Shown here piece after piece: positions 35,311 to 47,804 of a stretch of 64,000 nucleotides of DNA (position 1 is the first letter of the stretch; each line of letters starts with the position of its first letter). Made by a program: the position numbers and the translations under genes. The notes beneath the pieces are model-generated. The model was not told where the DNA came from, searched no databases, and saw only the letters and a program-made list of their open reading frames with translations. This stretch comes from Zanthoxylum bungeanum (lineage: Eukaryota > Streptophyta > Magnoliopsida > Sapindales > Rutaceae): the NCBI GenBank assembly GCA_019454045.1, contig SKCR01006519.1:186001-250000 (forward strand), given 5' to 3'.

Positions 35311-37841
35311 GCTTTCACAAGCTTGATTTGTAGGAAACGCTTTCCTCGCGCAGCGGAAGCAGCTTAGGCACCCGGGATTGACCTTGAAAATTTTTCTGCC
35401 CTTTTCCTCTTAATCCAGAATTTTTCTGCCATAAATTTGTATTCCAAACTGCCCCGAACAGCCCTATATATATTTGCTGCCGAATGCTCATCACACATGA
35501 GCCATGTAGTAGCCATGAAACACACGCACGCACCAAATCCATTGGAACCATTCACGCACACAGCCTCATGGCTGTTCAGCTCCCATGCATTGTCATCGAA
35601 TAACCACGCACTGATTTGTCTCATCCCTTTTATGATATGCTTTGATCATGGCTTAGGTAATTCGGCTACCCTCATCTAAAGTCACACACAGCAAGTTGAT
35701 CACGTCACTTGACATATGGTTCATCACAAGTCTAATTGATGAACACATGCGCCACTTGCAATATAGATAATAAGCTCATATGCCAGCCACGTCCAGATCA
35801 AACAATCACGCCATAGCCAATCGTCAAACATTAAAGCATGTTTGTCCTTTGTTGATTTAAAATCCATATGCACGTGGATTACTTTGATCTTGATTTGATC
35901 ATAATGATGGCCTCCAGATTCGCAACCTTTGAGAACAAGATCAATCACCTTGAACCCTATGAATATTATCGGATCCACCATTTGACCTTCTGAGCTATGT
36001 CTCGTTACCAACGAAAACTAGTGTGGGCTACACTCACAATTATATCCCTAAACGTTTTAGAGATTTTATCACACTTAATTTTATTTTTCTTATTTTGTTC
36101 TTCAATGGAGTTTCTCAACTTTTGAGAGAATGAAGAAGATGAAGAAGAAGGTGGCTAGGGTTGCAAGAGTGAGAGAGAGCTACAAAAGAAAATCAAATTT
36201 TCTTTTTATACTTAGGTCAATTGTTTCCAAAAACAAAACAAGCTCTCCCCTCCCTCTTTGGTGAAAATCGGCCAAGGCTAGGAATTTGTAACATCAAATT
36301 TTTAATTACCATTATTAAAAATATGTTATAAAATTGAATAAGCAATTAACCATATTGAAAGTCATAACTTCCAATATTAATGTTAAGGATTATTTTGTTT
36401 CCAAAACAAACAAATTCATTCTCTTTTGAAGCCTTGTAATTTTCGGCCATGGCATATATTCTTTAATTAATTTTGTAACAATTGTATTAGCTTTCCATAA
36501 AGCCAAAGATGTTACAAAATCAAAAAGGTTTAATGCCATTATTGATTTGTAACTTCCAAAATAAATCAAGTGTTTCGAAAACCTTTTAATTTGGAAATTA
36601 CAACTTTAACCTTCATTTAAATTGTATCATATATAATTTAAATCATTAATAATAAATAATTATCATATAATCATTTATAATACAAATCATACATTAACTT
36701 TTAATTTATGGTTTCAAGTGTGACAAATAATATTATTAATCATATTAATAATATTTATACATATGTAATATATAATTGGACTATCCAATTATACTAAATC
36801 CGCTATAGTATATTGAGCTAGCACGGGGACCAAATGGACCTACAGTTCCGAGCTCCAATAATCTCGAAATATTAATTAAGCTCTTAATTAAATATTCTGA
36901 ATTATTAAATCTGGGTTATTCCACTAAAAACCCGAAGTTGCACTCTCATTGCCGCAGATGATATATTAAGCCGAACCTAGTCAGTGTCCATCGATATAGT
37001 CATTACATACGAATTGACCCTTCACGAGTATCTCGTAATTAGAGTCGGGTCATAATGTCTGTTATACCCCTCTAATTATTTTTACCTTAAGTACAATTGA
37101 TTCTCTAATGAACGATTTATTCATAACTATTATGAATTTTAATCTTTCTATTCGTAATAGAAATACTTGAGCGCTCAAATCGTTCAAACACCAAATCAAC
37201 ACTTAAGAAAGATACTCATCTACTTCTCGCAAGAATGAGTGAACTCCATATCTATGTAAAATGTTCCCAGCTAAACAACAGACCATGCCCCCAAAGTACG
37301 TAGCTATTGGTCGGGACTGCTACACCAACCTCACCTTTGTAAATCAAAGGACATGGCCTCCCATGCAGGAGTTCGTAGTACACTCAGGATTAAGATCAAT
37401 CCATATATGACCATCTAGTAGATCGAAATGACTTTCTTAGTTTAATGGATATTATAAGAATGTCATTTCCATCTGGGTCCAGTCCTCTATGATCGCATCA
37501 TACAAGGTGCCTCCATTCTCATGTCTCTACATGGACGATCCGGATCAGGATTGCCATACAAATATAGAATGGACCGCAGCTATAGATAAACCACAAATAA
37601 AGTACCCACTTTGTTTGCTCTCTATGGACTATTTAAGATTACTAACTTCAGACTTAAATTCTCTTTTGTATGACACTCATACACTAAGTCTGAAGGCACA
37701 TAAGTAATCTAGGGTATTTAAGATGATATATAATATGCGAAAATTAAACAAACAATTTGATAAATGAATAATGCATCATTTTATTTCAAAACATATAAAA
37801 CCGTTTACATCACATGTAGCTCTAGGGCACACATTCCAACA
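35311..37841 (-). repeat. Copia-type LTR, family C, minus orientation, with extra DNA
   Basis: On the minus strand it starts TGTTGGAATGTGTGCCC at 37841 and runs parallel to 32710-34320. Landmarks are CCTTTGTAAATCAAAGG (37335), AATATTAATTAAGCTC (36865) and the tail TTTCCTCGCGCAGCGGAAGC (35341). About 0.9 kb more than the plus copy is present between 35400 and 36050, probably another insertion, but no termini were found. Confidence 0.55.
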
Positions 37842-39218
37842 TGATTAAAATCTTACTCAAGCTTGCTATTTATAGTAAAACTTAGAATATTTTTATAATA
37901 AATAAAAGTCTAAATCAAATATTAGGTAGGTTTAATCAAATTTGTTCAAATATGTATAATTAGGTGTGACTAATCACATTTGTCTACCACTTTGATTTAA
38001 TCCAAATAAATCAATATAAATTTTAATGGATTAGTTCAATATCTACCACTTTGATTTAATCCAATTAAATCAAGCCAAATACACATTATTACATATTTAT
38101 AATTACCAAAATTTCCTCAAACAGTGGAGATATTTATGAAATTACGACAAAGCCCTTGTGTAATTTTGGATTAATCCAATTAATCCAATTGGGTCAAAGT
38201 AAATAATCAATGTTAACCAATAATACTTAATTATCTTAGTTGGTAATTATAATATCAAATAAATATTATTTATTATCAAAAATTATTTGCTACCCAAGTA
38301 CTCAACGAGTACACTTCATATTGTGGGACTCTCTAAGTCAAAACACGTACGTCATATAAGCCTAGCTTATATGTACGCAATTCGGCCACCTCCGAATTCA
38401 TGAAGAAAACGAACAACCTTTCTAAACTATACAAGTCGAGGTCATCACATTTGTTTATCAATCTCTTCGTCGTAGGCTATCCAAGTTGTGTTTAGAAAAC
38501 ATAGATTACACCATCAAGTTTCCAAGGCACACATCTCATGTTGACATGTCCACGATTCTTTACAACTAATCAGAAATCATTTTCGATATATGCGATCCAC
38601 CATAAGTGATCGGCTTTGGCCAAAGTCTTAAGAATCATGAATTACTCACATGGATACCTAAACCTCTTATGGTACACATACAGGCCGACAGAACCTATCT
38701 TGATACGCACTTTATTAACAAGTGCATCGGTCCACACCAAACGAATATTTAACGGTCAGACCATGAAAGGTCTCTAACATATATAGTATCAAAGAGTAGA
38801 GGATCACACACAAAATCAATGTTATCATATAATCAAATGATCACATACAAAATCAATGATATCATATAATCAAATCATCACGTATGCTACTCGACTCGAG
38901 GAGATTCCTGTTGACTGTAGTATGTATTAGGAATCGTCTGTGAGTTATTCAGTATTCACTCCAACAAATATCCACATGCCTATACGAGCTTTCCTCGCTC
39001 ATATTACATCGGGTTAAATAATTGGAACTCCAAATTTAATATAAGACATGTGCTAGCCTTCTAGGTTATAGAAATTTGACCGTATTCCAAAATCAATGAC
39101 TAAGAATATTTACTTTAAGAATAGTTTATAATTGTAATATTATCCCAATATCGAACATCTCAGTGTCCAGTATTACTACATGACTATTCTAATGTCGATG
39201 TCATTCTCAGCACATATA
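37842..39218 (-). repeat. Copia-like LTR, family B, minus orientation
   Basis: Reverse-complement relative of 1771-2900: GAGTACACTTCATATTGTGG at 38310, GTATGCTACTCGACTCGAGG at 38883, CTATACGAGC at 38977. A TATAAATAG-type box read on the minus strand is near 37872. It borders the family C LTR directly at 37841/37842. Confidence 0.6.
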
Positions 39219-41220
39219 TATATATATATATATATATGGGTGTTTCAAGGGCGTTGAAGGGTTGTTTTGGTAAAAAAAAAATCAAACCTAAAATATTGCT
39301 TTTGTTCACGCAAAAAAGGTTGTTTTGGTTGAGATTTGCGTTCGTTTTGGTTGCAAAACGGATCAGATCTGAGTTGCTATTCAGAAGCTGTTCAGGGGTT
39401 GTTCCAGGGCTAAAATATTTTTAAAAATAAAAGTAAAACATCAGACCAGGGGCTGGTCAGATTCAACCATCAAAGGGAGAGGGCAGAAAAAGTTTCTAGG
39501 TCGATCACGGTGCCTAAGGCGTTTCCACTGCGCTAGGAAAATAGTTCTTATAATTAGCTTCAAGAGCGAGGTTGAAAAATTTTCTTAACCTTTCTATTTT
39601 TTAATTATTTATATGAGATATAAATTTTTATGTGCATGTTGTGATGAGTATACACATTTTAATGTTCACGTGATGAATGTTTGTTTTAGATTTATGTGAT
39701 GAATGTTTTGCATTGATCATATTATTTTTGGTTTTGGGAATGTAAGGCCATAAGACCATTTTTACAAGTGTTGTAAATTTATTTTCCCATGTAAAAATTT
39801 TCAATGTGTAACATTCTATGTACTTTGGATTGTCGAAGCCGCCAAAGACTCAACACCCCTCAATGGAGCGAGATTTAAAGACCAAAGAATGCCTTGGAAT
39901 ATTTTGTACTAATTAGATTAGTATAGGAAAAATAAAAGCCCGATCAATGTAATATTTTTTTTATGTTATATGAATGTTTATTTCAAAATATTTGAACAAC
40001 ATGTCATACAGCTTAGGGTGTCTACTCTTGCATTTTCACATGCCACAATATGTTTTAGATGTATGGATATTCTAGTCATAAAATGTAATTTTATGAAACT
40101 TAAAAGGGTTAAATTAGAATATGATATGCATGAAAATAAATTAATAAGATTATTTGGTTTAATGGTTTGAAATTGGAAATTCAAAAAATTTAATATTAAT
40201 GGGCTTTATGAAAGAATTATATTTTCCTTTAGTATATCGGATGGAAACCCGGACATAAATTCCAAAGCCGATTCAAATGAATGGTAGTGTGGTATCCACT
40301 CAGGATATAATTCCATGTACCATTGGAATTTATAACGTGCTTGTATAAATTAAATAGTTTAATTAAAAAAATTTCCATTTTTGAATTTTAAATTTTAAAC
40401 TTGTTAGTGAACTAATATTTTAAGTGTTAAAATAAATTATATCATTATACCAAACTTAATTAAATTAGTTTAATTAAGTAAATTATTAGTTGAGACTAAT
40501 GAAAATTAGTGAATTAAAATTTTAAGAGTTAAAATTGGTAAAATCACTAATTTTACGCTAATGTAAAATAGAAGTTATGATTTAGCCGCACATATACTTA
40601 TAGACACTAGTGAATTAAAATATTAGATATTTTAAGTAGAAACCTTAAATTTAAAATAGTGAGTGAGAGAGAAATATATGACAATATATCTCGTGATTTC
40701 CGTTGTTAGTCCAAAAGCATGAGATTCAAAAGGCGCCTCGAGACGGCTTTTTTTTTCCATCCCTCTACGAATGGTGTCTATTTTGAGTCAATATCAAGTT
40801 TGGATTCCGAGCGGATAGGAACTCTATATATTCTGGTGCACTGACCTACCTTACGGTGACACTTCACTTGTTAAGTTCAAGGGTTCCGAAACAACGAGTT
40901 ACACTCACGAATAAATGATTAAATGTTAATCGAAATTCCTTAATCAAATCAAATGGTGGTTGGTTTATATAGGAATAAGAATTATTCCCGTATATATTAA
41001 TCAATTGAGATTGTCTCGATCTATCATGCAAATACTTGGCTTACTCTACAACGACACTTATTTGTGGGATGATAGATTTCTGTGGCATAGTATTTTTCTT
41101 AGGTTTCTAATTCATTATACATGGTTCATACATCATGTTTAATTTTGTTCCTAAATGTTTGATGATTTTAATATGCGATGAATGGATTTTAAATGCATGT
41201 TTATTTTATTTTATTTCAGC
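39219..41220 (+). repeat. Copia 3' LTR/leader-like DNA before gag
   Basis: 39450-39560 (GGGCAGAAAAAGTTTCTAGG, GCGTTTCCACTGCGCTAGG) matches the reverse complement of 35340-35400. The rest, to the copia gag at 41221, is AT-rich with no ORF; at 40770-40910 it reads like a retroelement leader. Internal boundaries could not be set. Confidence 0.4.
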
Positions 41221-42702
41221 TATGGTTTCTCATATTATTATTATTATTCTTTCAAACAAAAAATTAACGGGAGAAAATTATGTTAAATGGAAAATTAATA
41301 TGAACGTCATTCTAGTCTGTGAAGACCATAAGTTTGTCCTGATGGAGGAATGTCCTCCATAACTAGCGAGAAATTATGGCCAAGCTGTATGCGATGCCTA
41401 TCAGAAATGGGTCGCGGCCAACGAGAAAGTCTGCTGCTACTTACTAGTAGGGATGTCCGAGGTTCTTGCTACAAAGCATGAGCCAATGGCTACGATATCT
41501 TTGATGATGAAGTCATTGCAAGGCATGTTCGGGCAGCCTTTGGAACGGCAGTGTCATGAGGCTATGGTCTTAGCGATGAGCTCTAGGATGAAGGAATGGG
41601 CATCAGTCTGAAAGCACGTCTTGAGGATGATGACTTATCTCAATACAGCCGAAACTCATGGAGCTCGTATTGACGAGCGTAGCCATGTGACCATGATCAT
41701 GGAAACTCTTTCAAAGAGTTTCCTGCAGTTTTAAAGCAACTATGTTATGAACAAGTTGGCTTTTACTTTGACTCAACTACTAAATGAGCTCACCCATTAC
41801 GAGTCCATGCTGGTGGATCCTCGTAAGCCCAATGGAGAGGCAAATGTTGCTGAATCTTCTAAATCTGTCAAGAACAAGAAGAAAGACACTGAGAAGGCTA
41901 AGCAAAGCCTATGAAGAAGAACAAACCAATGATGCCAAGCCCAAGGGAAAGTGTTTCCATTGCAACAAGGATAAGCATTGGAAAAGAATCTGTCCTAAAT
42001 ACCTTGCTGAGATGAAAGAGAAAAATGCCACAAGTAAATACGATTTACTTGTCATCGAATCTCTTTTAGTGGAGGATGATAAATTCGCATGAATTATTGA
42101 TTCTGGAGCCACTAACCATGTTTTTTTCTTCTTTGCAGCTACTTGATTCATGGAAGGACCTTGTTGAAGGTGACTACACCATGAGAATCGGGACAGGGGA
42201 TGCCATTTCAGCAAGAGCAGTGGGTGTTTCTACTTTAAGCTTTTTAAATAATAGTTATTTATGTTTGAACAATATGTTATTTATTCCTCATTTTCGCAGG
42301 AATTTGATTTCTATTTCTAAACTTTTGGATGATGGTTTTTCCGTTTCATTTAATAATAATTTGGTTATTACTCGCATAATTGGATTAACTATATGCACAA
42401 GAAATTATATAAATAATTTATCTGTGTTAAGGCCATTAACACATAATTCAATACTCAATACTGAAATGTTTAAGGTTGAAAAACCTAAAAATAAGGGCAA
42501 AAGATTTCTTATGACACATATCTGTGGCATCTTAGACTTGATCATATTAGCCTTGACCGGATAGATAGGGTGATGAAGAATTGAGCTTTAAATCAGGTAA
42601 AGCTTGAGACTTTACCAGTCTGCGAATCATGTCTCGAAGAAAAGATGAACAAGAGACCTTTTACTGAAAAGGTATAAGAGCCAGTCAACCACTTGAGCTA
42701 AT
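41221..42702 (+). pseudogene. Ty1/copia gag-protease-integrase N-terminus
   Basis: Copia gag domain with KLTGENYVKWKINMNVI (41260-41315), broken by TAA at 41360 and TGA at 41609, then a CCHC zinc knuckle, CFHCNKDKHWKRIC (41950-41990), the protease motif IIDSGATNHVFFF (42090), GTGDAISARAVGVSTLSF, FRRNLISISKLLDDG and integrase N-terminal CxxC text near 42620 (CESCLEEKMN). It stops at the CTAAT where the minus-strand Athila element enters. Order and motifs are standard Ty1/copia. The second part lies at 55254-56040. Confidence 0.82.
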
Positions 42703-44803
42703 TGACCGACGTAAACACACACGCATATAACACAAGCGCACGTATCGTTCAAGTAGTATAAAAAGTATCGATCCCACGAGGACTTAATACCTAATCTATT
42801 AATTTTATGAGGTCAAATGATTACTAATATCTAACAGGTTGATTGATTGATTTGAAATGGTGAAGATTTTAAATTTAAAAACAAGTAAATAAAATTATAC
42901 GAAGGTAGGTTTAAGAAAATTCAATATTAAAAACTATCTAGGGTTGTGAATCTTTCTAATATCTTTTAAAAGATGAAGTGGTTATTTCATATTTGTGTAA
43001 TAAATCGGTTTACTAACCTGGAACACTAAATTATGCGAAAGCCTCTGTCGATGGTCAGACGCAAATACCCAGTATAACCCAATTGAACCATATGTCTATG
43101 TCAACCAAATTACCTGGATTCATTAAGTTTAAGTTCCAATTATGGCTACCCCAGCCGACAGGTATATGTCTATCCTGTAAGGAAATCTATTAAAGGGTTA
43201 TCTATCCTCAAGGAAGATCGTGGGCTATTAAGTCTAGGGCTGAAACCTAAAATTCCTTTGTCAAGTTTATTTAAGATTTACCAGATCAATCTTATTAGTG
43301 GCCAATTAACAAGACGCATTAAGCTTAAGACTTAATAATAAACCTTTAAATTACCCAAACTATAAAATAACCCCTTATAAATCGGTGATATTAGAATTCA
43401 TCACAACCCCAGATAACTAACTTAGTTACAACACATAACTAGGGCTAGTAAGAACTTAAAAGTAAAAGACATAAAGTAAAAATGCTGAAAAGTAATTGCG
43501 GTAAAGTAAAAGCTGAAAAGTAAATTATAATAAAATAGAATGCTAAAGTAAAAGGATCAACTTTTACTATTTACTATTTACTATTTAGATATCTCACTTA
43601 ATATAATATATTAACTTGTGATTATTTTACCAACCGTCCATATAAGCGGTAACCTGATTAAGTCAAATTAAGTCAAACCAGCCATAAAGACGGAACCAAA
43701 ATAAATCTGCCATATAGGCGGTAAGAAAATTTAATTACCAACCGATCAATCTGGCGGTATCATTGATTAGTCAGGTTTAAACCAGATTAAAATGAATTAC
43801 CCACCGACCAATATAGCGGTACCATTTTTAAGTCAAATTCTAAATAGTGAATATATTATATTTAAGGGAGATTAATCTAAATAGCAATAGTAAAAGAATT
43901 ACCTTTCACCATAGCAGGGGGAAGTTACCTCCTCATGGTTGAATAGTAAAAATTGTAAAAAGTAAAAAAGTAAATTACTATTATTACAGAGTGTAATTAA
44001 AAATTAATTACAAAACTAAAATTTAAAAGAAACTAGATAGAAAACTCCCTATTTACATCAGAGAATTCAGAGAGGAAGGTACATCTAAAATTGAAATTTC
44101 AAGCTCTATTTATAGGCGTCAATAGGGTGTCTGTGTCGCGACGCGCAGCTCGCGTCGCGACGCGAGTGATTGTCGACGTGCCAGCTTCTGGTTCGTCAGC
44201 TTCACATTCTTATCTGACATGTGGCGATTCGGATAAAGGGATAAGGTGACACGTGGCAAGGCGGCTGGGAGCTGAATGAATGAGCTGACGTGGCGATGAC
44301 ATGGGGATATGTGGCGAAAGTGACTGTCGGCACCATAGAATGATGACACGTGACACGCTGTGATTGGTGATTGATGACGTGGCGGTGATGTGGCATATTG
44401 ACTCGGTCAACTGGTGATGTGGACGATGACGTGGGGTGACACGTGGCGGCACATGGCGATGGCGACTGTCGGCACCATAGGATGATGACACGTGGCACAT
44501 CGCACATTAGCAAAGTCAAACTTCTCTGATTCTGACTTGTGGACCCGGCGCACGTTAGTAAGTCTTGGTGCATGTTAGGCGTCGCGACGCCTAGGTGTTG
44601 CGCGTCGCGACGCGCAAAATGACGAAAATGCCATTTTGGTCTAATTTTCACTGTTTTGGCCCCAAATCACCTCCAGAATGTCCTGAAACTTTATTTATCT
44701 ACAAAATAACACAAAACACATCAAAATATTCACAAAACTCAAGAAACTATACAAAATATTAAGTTAAATGAGTGGGAAATAGTGATATAATTACCACTCA
44801 TCA
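42703..44803 (-). repeat. 3' LTR of minus-strand element (2101 bp)
   Basis: Plus-strand text runs from TGACCGACG to CCACTCATCA. The TATA box is read as TATAAATAG on the minus strand (44106-44114). GC-rich palindromes with core TCGCGA are at 44136-44166 and 44579-44616, and ACGTGKC-type motifs cluster at 44210-44500. Confidence 0.92.
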
Positions 44804-44822
44804 CACCTCCAAACCTAACATT
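44804..44822 (-). other. Polypurine tract of minus-strand element
   Basis: In element sense it reads TTAGGTTTGGAGGTG directly against the LTR start TGATGAG. The equivalent at 62292 reads AGGTTTGGGGGTG. It would prime plus-strand DNA synthesis. Confidence 0.75.
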
Positions 44823-44937
44823 TTGCTAGTCCTCGAGCAAAACACATAATAAAATAACATAAACATCTTTAAAATAAAATTTAACTAAGCCACTTTCGTA
44901 GGGATCACAGTTTCATTTAGCGTATGTAACAAGCCTT

Positions 44938-44987
44938 TAAACCCCTATGTGTCCCTAGTGGACGAGTTGTAGTCTCGTGAGGGTTTA
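44938..44987 (-). other. Predicted three-way-junction RNA motif (copy 3)
   Basis: In element sense (minus strand) the outer stem UAAACCC/GGGUUUA encloses two hairpins, ACGAG/CUCGU with a 7-nt loop and CUAGG/CCUAG with a 4-nt loop. In this copy the second hairpin has one mismatch. Conserved at 57324-57373 and 62413-62462. Confidence 0.45.
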
Positions 44988-45384
44988 CAGCAATGATACC
45001 CATAAATATTTTACAAAAGTAAAAATGTAGTGAAACTAATGCACACAAAAACAAAAAGACAAGCGAAAAGAGAATAAAGAAGTTAGTGACTAATCATGTG
45101 AAACTTCTACTACAAGTTACTAGTTGTTTTCTTTCTTTCTAAATCACTGAATAAGTAAATTCTCCGATTATATTTACCATTCTCCATATACACAGCCAAC
45201 AAAATATTAAACAACTCATTTTTGCCCACAATAGTCATAAGTGCAGTTGATAAGAGAGTAATATTTTTGTCCTAAAGTTTTATCTGAATTCACACCTTTT
45301 TGTAGCAATTGAATAATTTTTCTGATTTTTCTGATTTTTTCTTTGATTTTTGATTTTTTTTATTTATATACAATATCTTCCATC

Positions 45385-45610
45385 TATGTAGCGAGTGTTG
45401 GGTCGGTGGCTCCCAAACCAGTTAGCTTTAGGGCACTAGGTGTTAAGACACCCCAACGGACTTAATTACTCAGACTTCAGATATATATATATTTGCAACA
45501 TTCTTGATCCATGTAGCGAGCTTTGGGCTAGTGACTCCCAAACCAGTTGGCTTTAGGGCACTAGGTGTTAAAACACCGTTACAGACTTAATAACTCGGAT
45601 CTCAGACGTT
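45385..45610 (-). repeat. Direct repeat of about 105 bp (copy 3)
   Basis: Two units with TAGGGCACTAGGTGTTAA and ATGTAGCGAGYKTTGGG, equivalent to 30142-30385. Confidence 0.75.
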
Positions 45611-46044
45611 TTTTTTTTACTCCATCACTTCTTGAGATGCTTCCTCCAATTAAACTAGAGCACTGAATATTACAAACTTTTAAATTTTAGCTCATGTCCG
45701 TATGTTACTATGCATGTTGATAATACCTGCCAACTGAGCATATGAAGATCCATTTTAGTCAGTATTATGGAGAATTCACAAATTAAATAATTTAAAAGGA
45801 AATAAACAAAAATTAACTTGTTCCGAAATAGGTTTGAGATACGTCTCAGGAGTGGAAACTCCTTACTCAGCTATCTCTTACCAATTTCACCTTTTTAGTC
45901 AAAATAAAAAAAAAAACAAAAACGCCAAATATTTTTGTAATTTTTGAAAACTTTTCATTTTTTTTGTATTTTTCGAAAAAATGTGGACTCTAAAAATAAA
46001 AACAACACACAAACTAAAAACAAGGTATTGATCAACTAATTCCC

Positions 46045-46080
46045 TCCCCCAAACCTAAATGAGACATTGTCCCTAATGTC
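46045..46080 (-). other. Internal PPT-like motif after LOG
   Basis: In element sense: ACATTAGGGACAATGTCTCA, then TTTAGGTTTGGGGGAGGG. It is present after LOG in every copy and resembles the PPT next to the LTR. It could serve as a second plus-strand priming site or be a leftover of an ancestral PPT. Confidence 0.5.
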
Positions 46081-46140
46081 TTAAACAGTAGAAGAAGAGT
46101 TTAAAAGATAGTACCTGGTTAACTGAAATTCTACAGGAAA

Positions 46141-46929
46141 TTAAAGGTTAAGATCCAGATTAATCTGACGCCTCTTACCACGATCGTCCTCGGACCAATT
46201 TATCTTTGAAAGGATAGGGTCAATTTGTGGTTCATAAGCTAAGATTTGGTCAATTAGATCCGGAGCAGTTCTGGCAGTAAAGAGAAGTTCTTTCATATGT
46301 TTTGACACGAACCCATTTCTCCGAGCATCATCAATAAACACACAAAGAAAATCATAAAATCCTTCAACGTTGTACACTCCAAGCGGTTTCTGGTGTATGT
46401 TCAGGTTCGCCCAAGATAACACTGTAAAAATTTCCTCTAATGTACCCAAGCCACCTGGCAAAGCAATAAAAGCATCAGCACAGTTAATCATTTCTACCAG
46501 TCATTCAGATATACCTGGCACGATTAACTCTTCTCTGTTTGATGGTCCAATAAGATTTTCCTCCGCCAAGGGTTTTGGGACGATTCCCAAGACTTGACTG
46601 CCTCCTTCCTGTACAGCATTTGAAACGATCCCAATAAGTCCAAGATTGCCTCCGCCATATACTAAGTGCATATTCCTTGCAGCTAAGACTCGACCCAATT
46701 CCTGTGCTGCTTCTACGTATTGTGGCTTAACACCAACACTAGTTCCGTAAAACACAAGATGTTTTCAACTCGTCTTCTTGAAGTGGCTTCCATGTTTTAC
46801 TCTGCATATTCCTTGCAGCTAAGACTCGACCCAATTCATGTGCTGCTTCTACGTATTGTGGCTTAACACCAACACTAGTTCCGCAAAACACACAGATGTT
46901 TTCAACTCGTCTTCTGAAGTGGCTTCCAT
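46141..46929 (-). pseudogene. LONELY GUY-like gene, captured (copy 3), with internal duplication
   Basis: Intronless LOG homologue. From 46793 downward it reads NMHLVYGGGNLGLIG, GSQVLGIVPKPL, then TGA at 46501-46503 at the conserved Arg position, followed by an open frame (46141-46491) with [32 protein letters not shown], the C-terminal IDPILSKINWSEDD and RGKRRQINLDLNL. The 5' part is duplicated: a 136-bp segment occurs twice (about 46666-46801 and 46802-46937), giving two ATGs (46929 and 46793), each followed by a different 1-nt deletion. The C-terminal half is the best preserved LOG segment in the window. Confidence 0.9.
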
Positions 46930-46970
46930 GTTTTACTCTGAATGTCTTCAAAAGTGCAATGATGAGTTGA

Positions 46971-46985
46971 ATTTATACACCTGAA
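46971..46985 (-). promoter_or_regulatory. Candidate splice acceptor and TATA box before LOG copy 3
   Basis: On the minus strand TCACCATTTTCAG is followed by GTG and TATAAAT, then the LOG ATG about 48 bp on. Same arrangement as 19675-19688. Confidence 0.4.
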
Positions 46986-47180
46986 AATGGTGAGTAAAAT
47001 AATAGCACTAGTAACCTGCCAAATGACAATTATTAGTTAACAATAAAATAAATCGTGATAGTCAAAAAGGTCTGGATCATGTCGGAGAAAATAAAAGAAA
47101 ACAACAAAACAATTATAATTATTAGGAAAAGACAAAGAGATATAATATGTACAAGAAAAGTAGCGGCTTGATTGACGTAT

Positions 47181-47726
47181 ATGCATCAGGGACAAGCTTC
47201 CCATCCAATTTTCTTATAAATTGGCAAACATGGTCTTTTGGAGTCAGATTCCCGAGACTTGACTGTTTTCTTTCTTATTGGAATTGTGTATGTAATTTGT
47301 GAATGGCTATATGAACATATCCACTGGGATGCGTCTCAAGAGTTGAAGATATATCATCTACAGACTCTTACTCAAGTCATCCCTAATGAATTTAATTTTA
47401 TCTTCGCGATTATCAGACACCATTCCTAAAGAACGACAACGAGTATTGCAATTCCAGCGTGCACATTTGTAACAAACACCCATTTGCTTAGTTCTACGTT
47501 TCTTTACATAGGTGCTTCTTCCAAATCCGGGCAAATAAGAATTATAGGAATCAAAATACTCACCTTCTAATCGGACCTGTGCTTCAATTACCCAATGAAT
47601 ATCATTAGGAACACCATGGATCGTTAGTAATCTCATCCGTTCCAAGCGAGCTTTGTAGACTTTCATCAGAGAGTTTTGAGGGAGAGAAGAAAATTGTTTG
47701 TGAAGATTTGCGAGAACTTCTTCCAT
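47181..47726 (-). pseudogene. Accessory ORF 1 (copy 3)
   Basis: Starts MEEVLANLHKQFSSLPQNSL at 47726, just after a T-rich tract ending in CAG on the minus strand (near 47743). It is open for about 122 codons through GRSTYVKKRRTKQMG and the Cys cluster CYKCARWNCNTRC (C-x2-C-x4-C-x3-C), the most complete version in the window. A frameshift after IRDDLSK (near 47360) breaks the C-terminal half, and the terminal stop is lost (GATGCATAT where copy 2 has GATGCATAG). Its role is unknown; basic arm plus Cys cluster suggests nucleic-acid binding. Confidence 0.65.
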
Positions 47727-47804
47727 CCTGAAATGTCTTAATCTGTAAAAACTAAACACATAAAATTAAATCACACCAAATTACAATACATACACAAATT
47801 GCAT

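Noticed and set aside
35364..35679. Overlapping ORFs near 35315-35679 on both strands
   Set aside because: No recognisable motif and open in several frames; they lie in the extra DNA inside the family C LTR.
39236..39424. 62-aa ORF after an AT run
   Set aside because: Phe/Leu/Lys-rich, no homology signal; noncoding copia-related DNA.
44900..45010. Conserved 3' block considered as a tRNA or snoRNA gene
   Set aside because: No A/B boxes, cloverleaf or C/D motifs; better explained as a folded part of the retroelement RNA.
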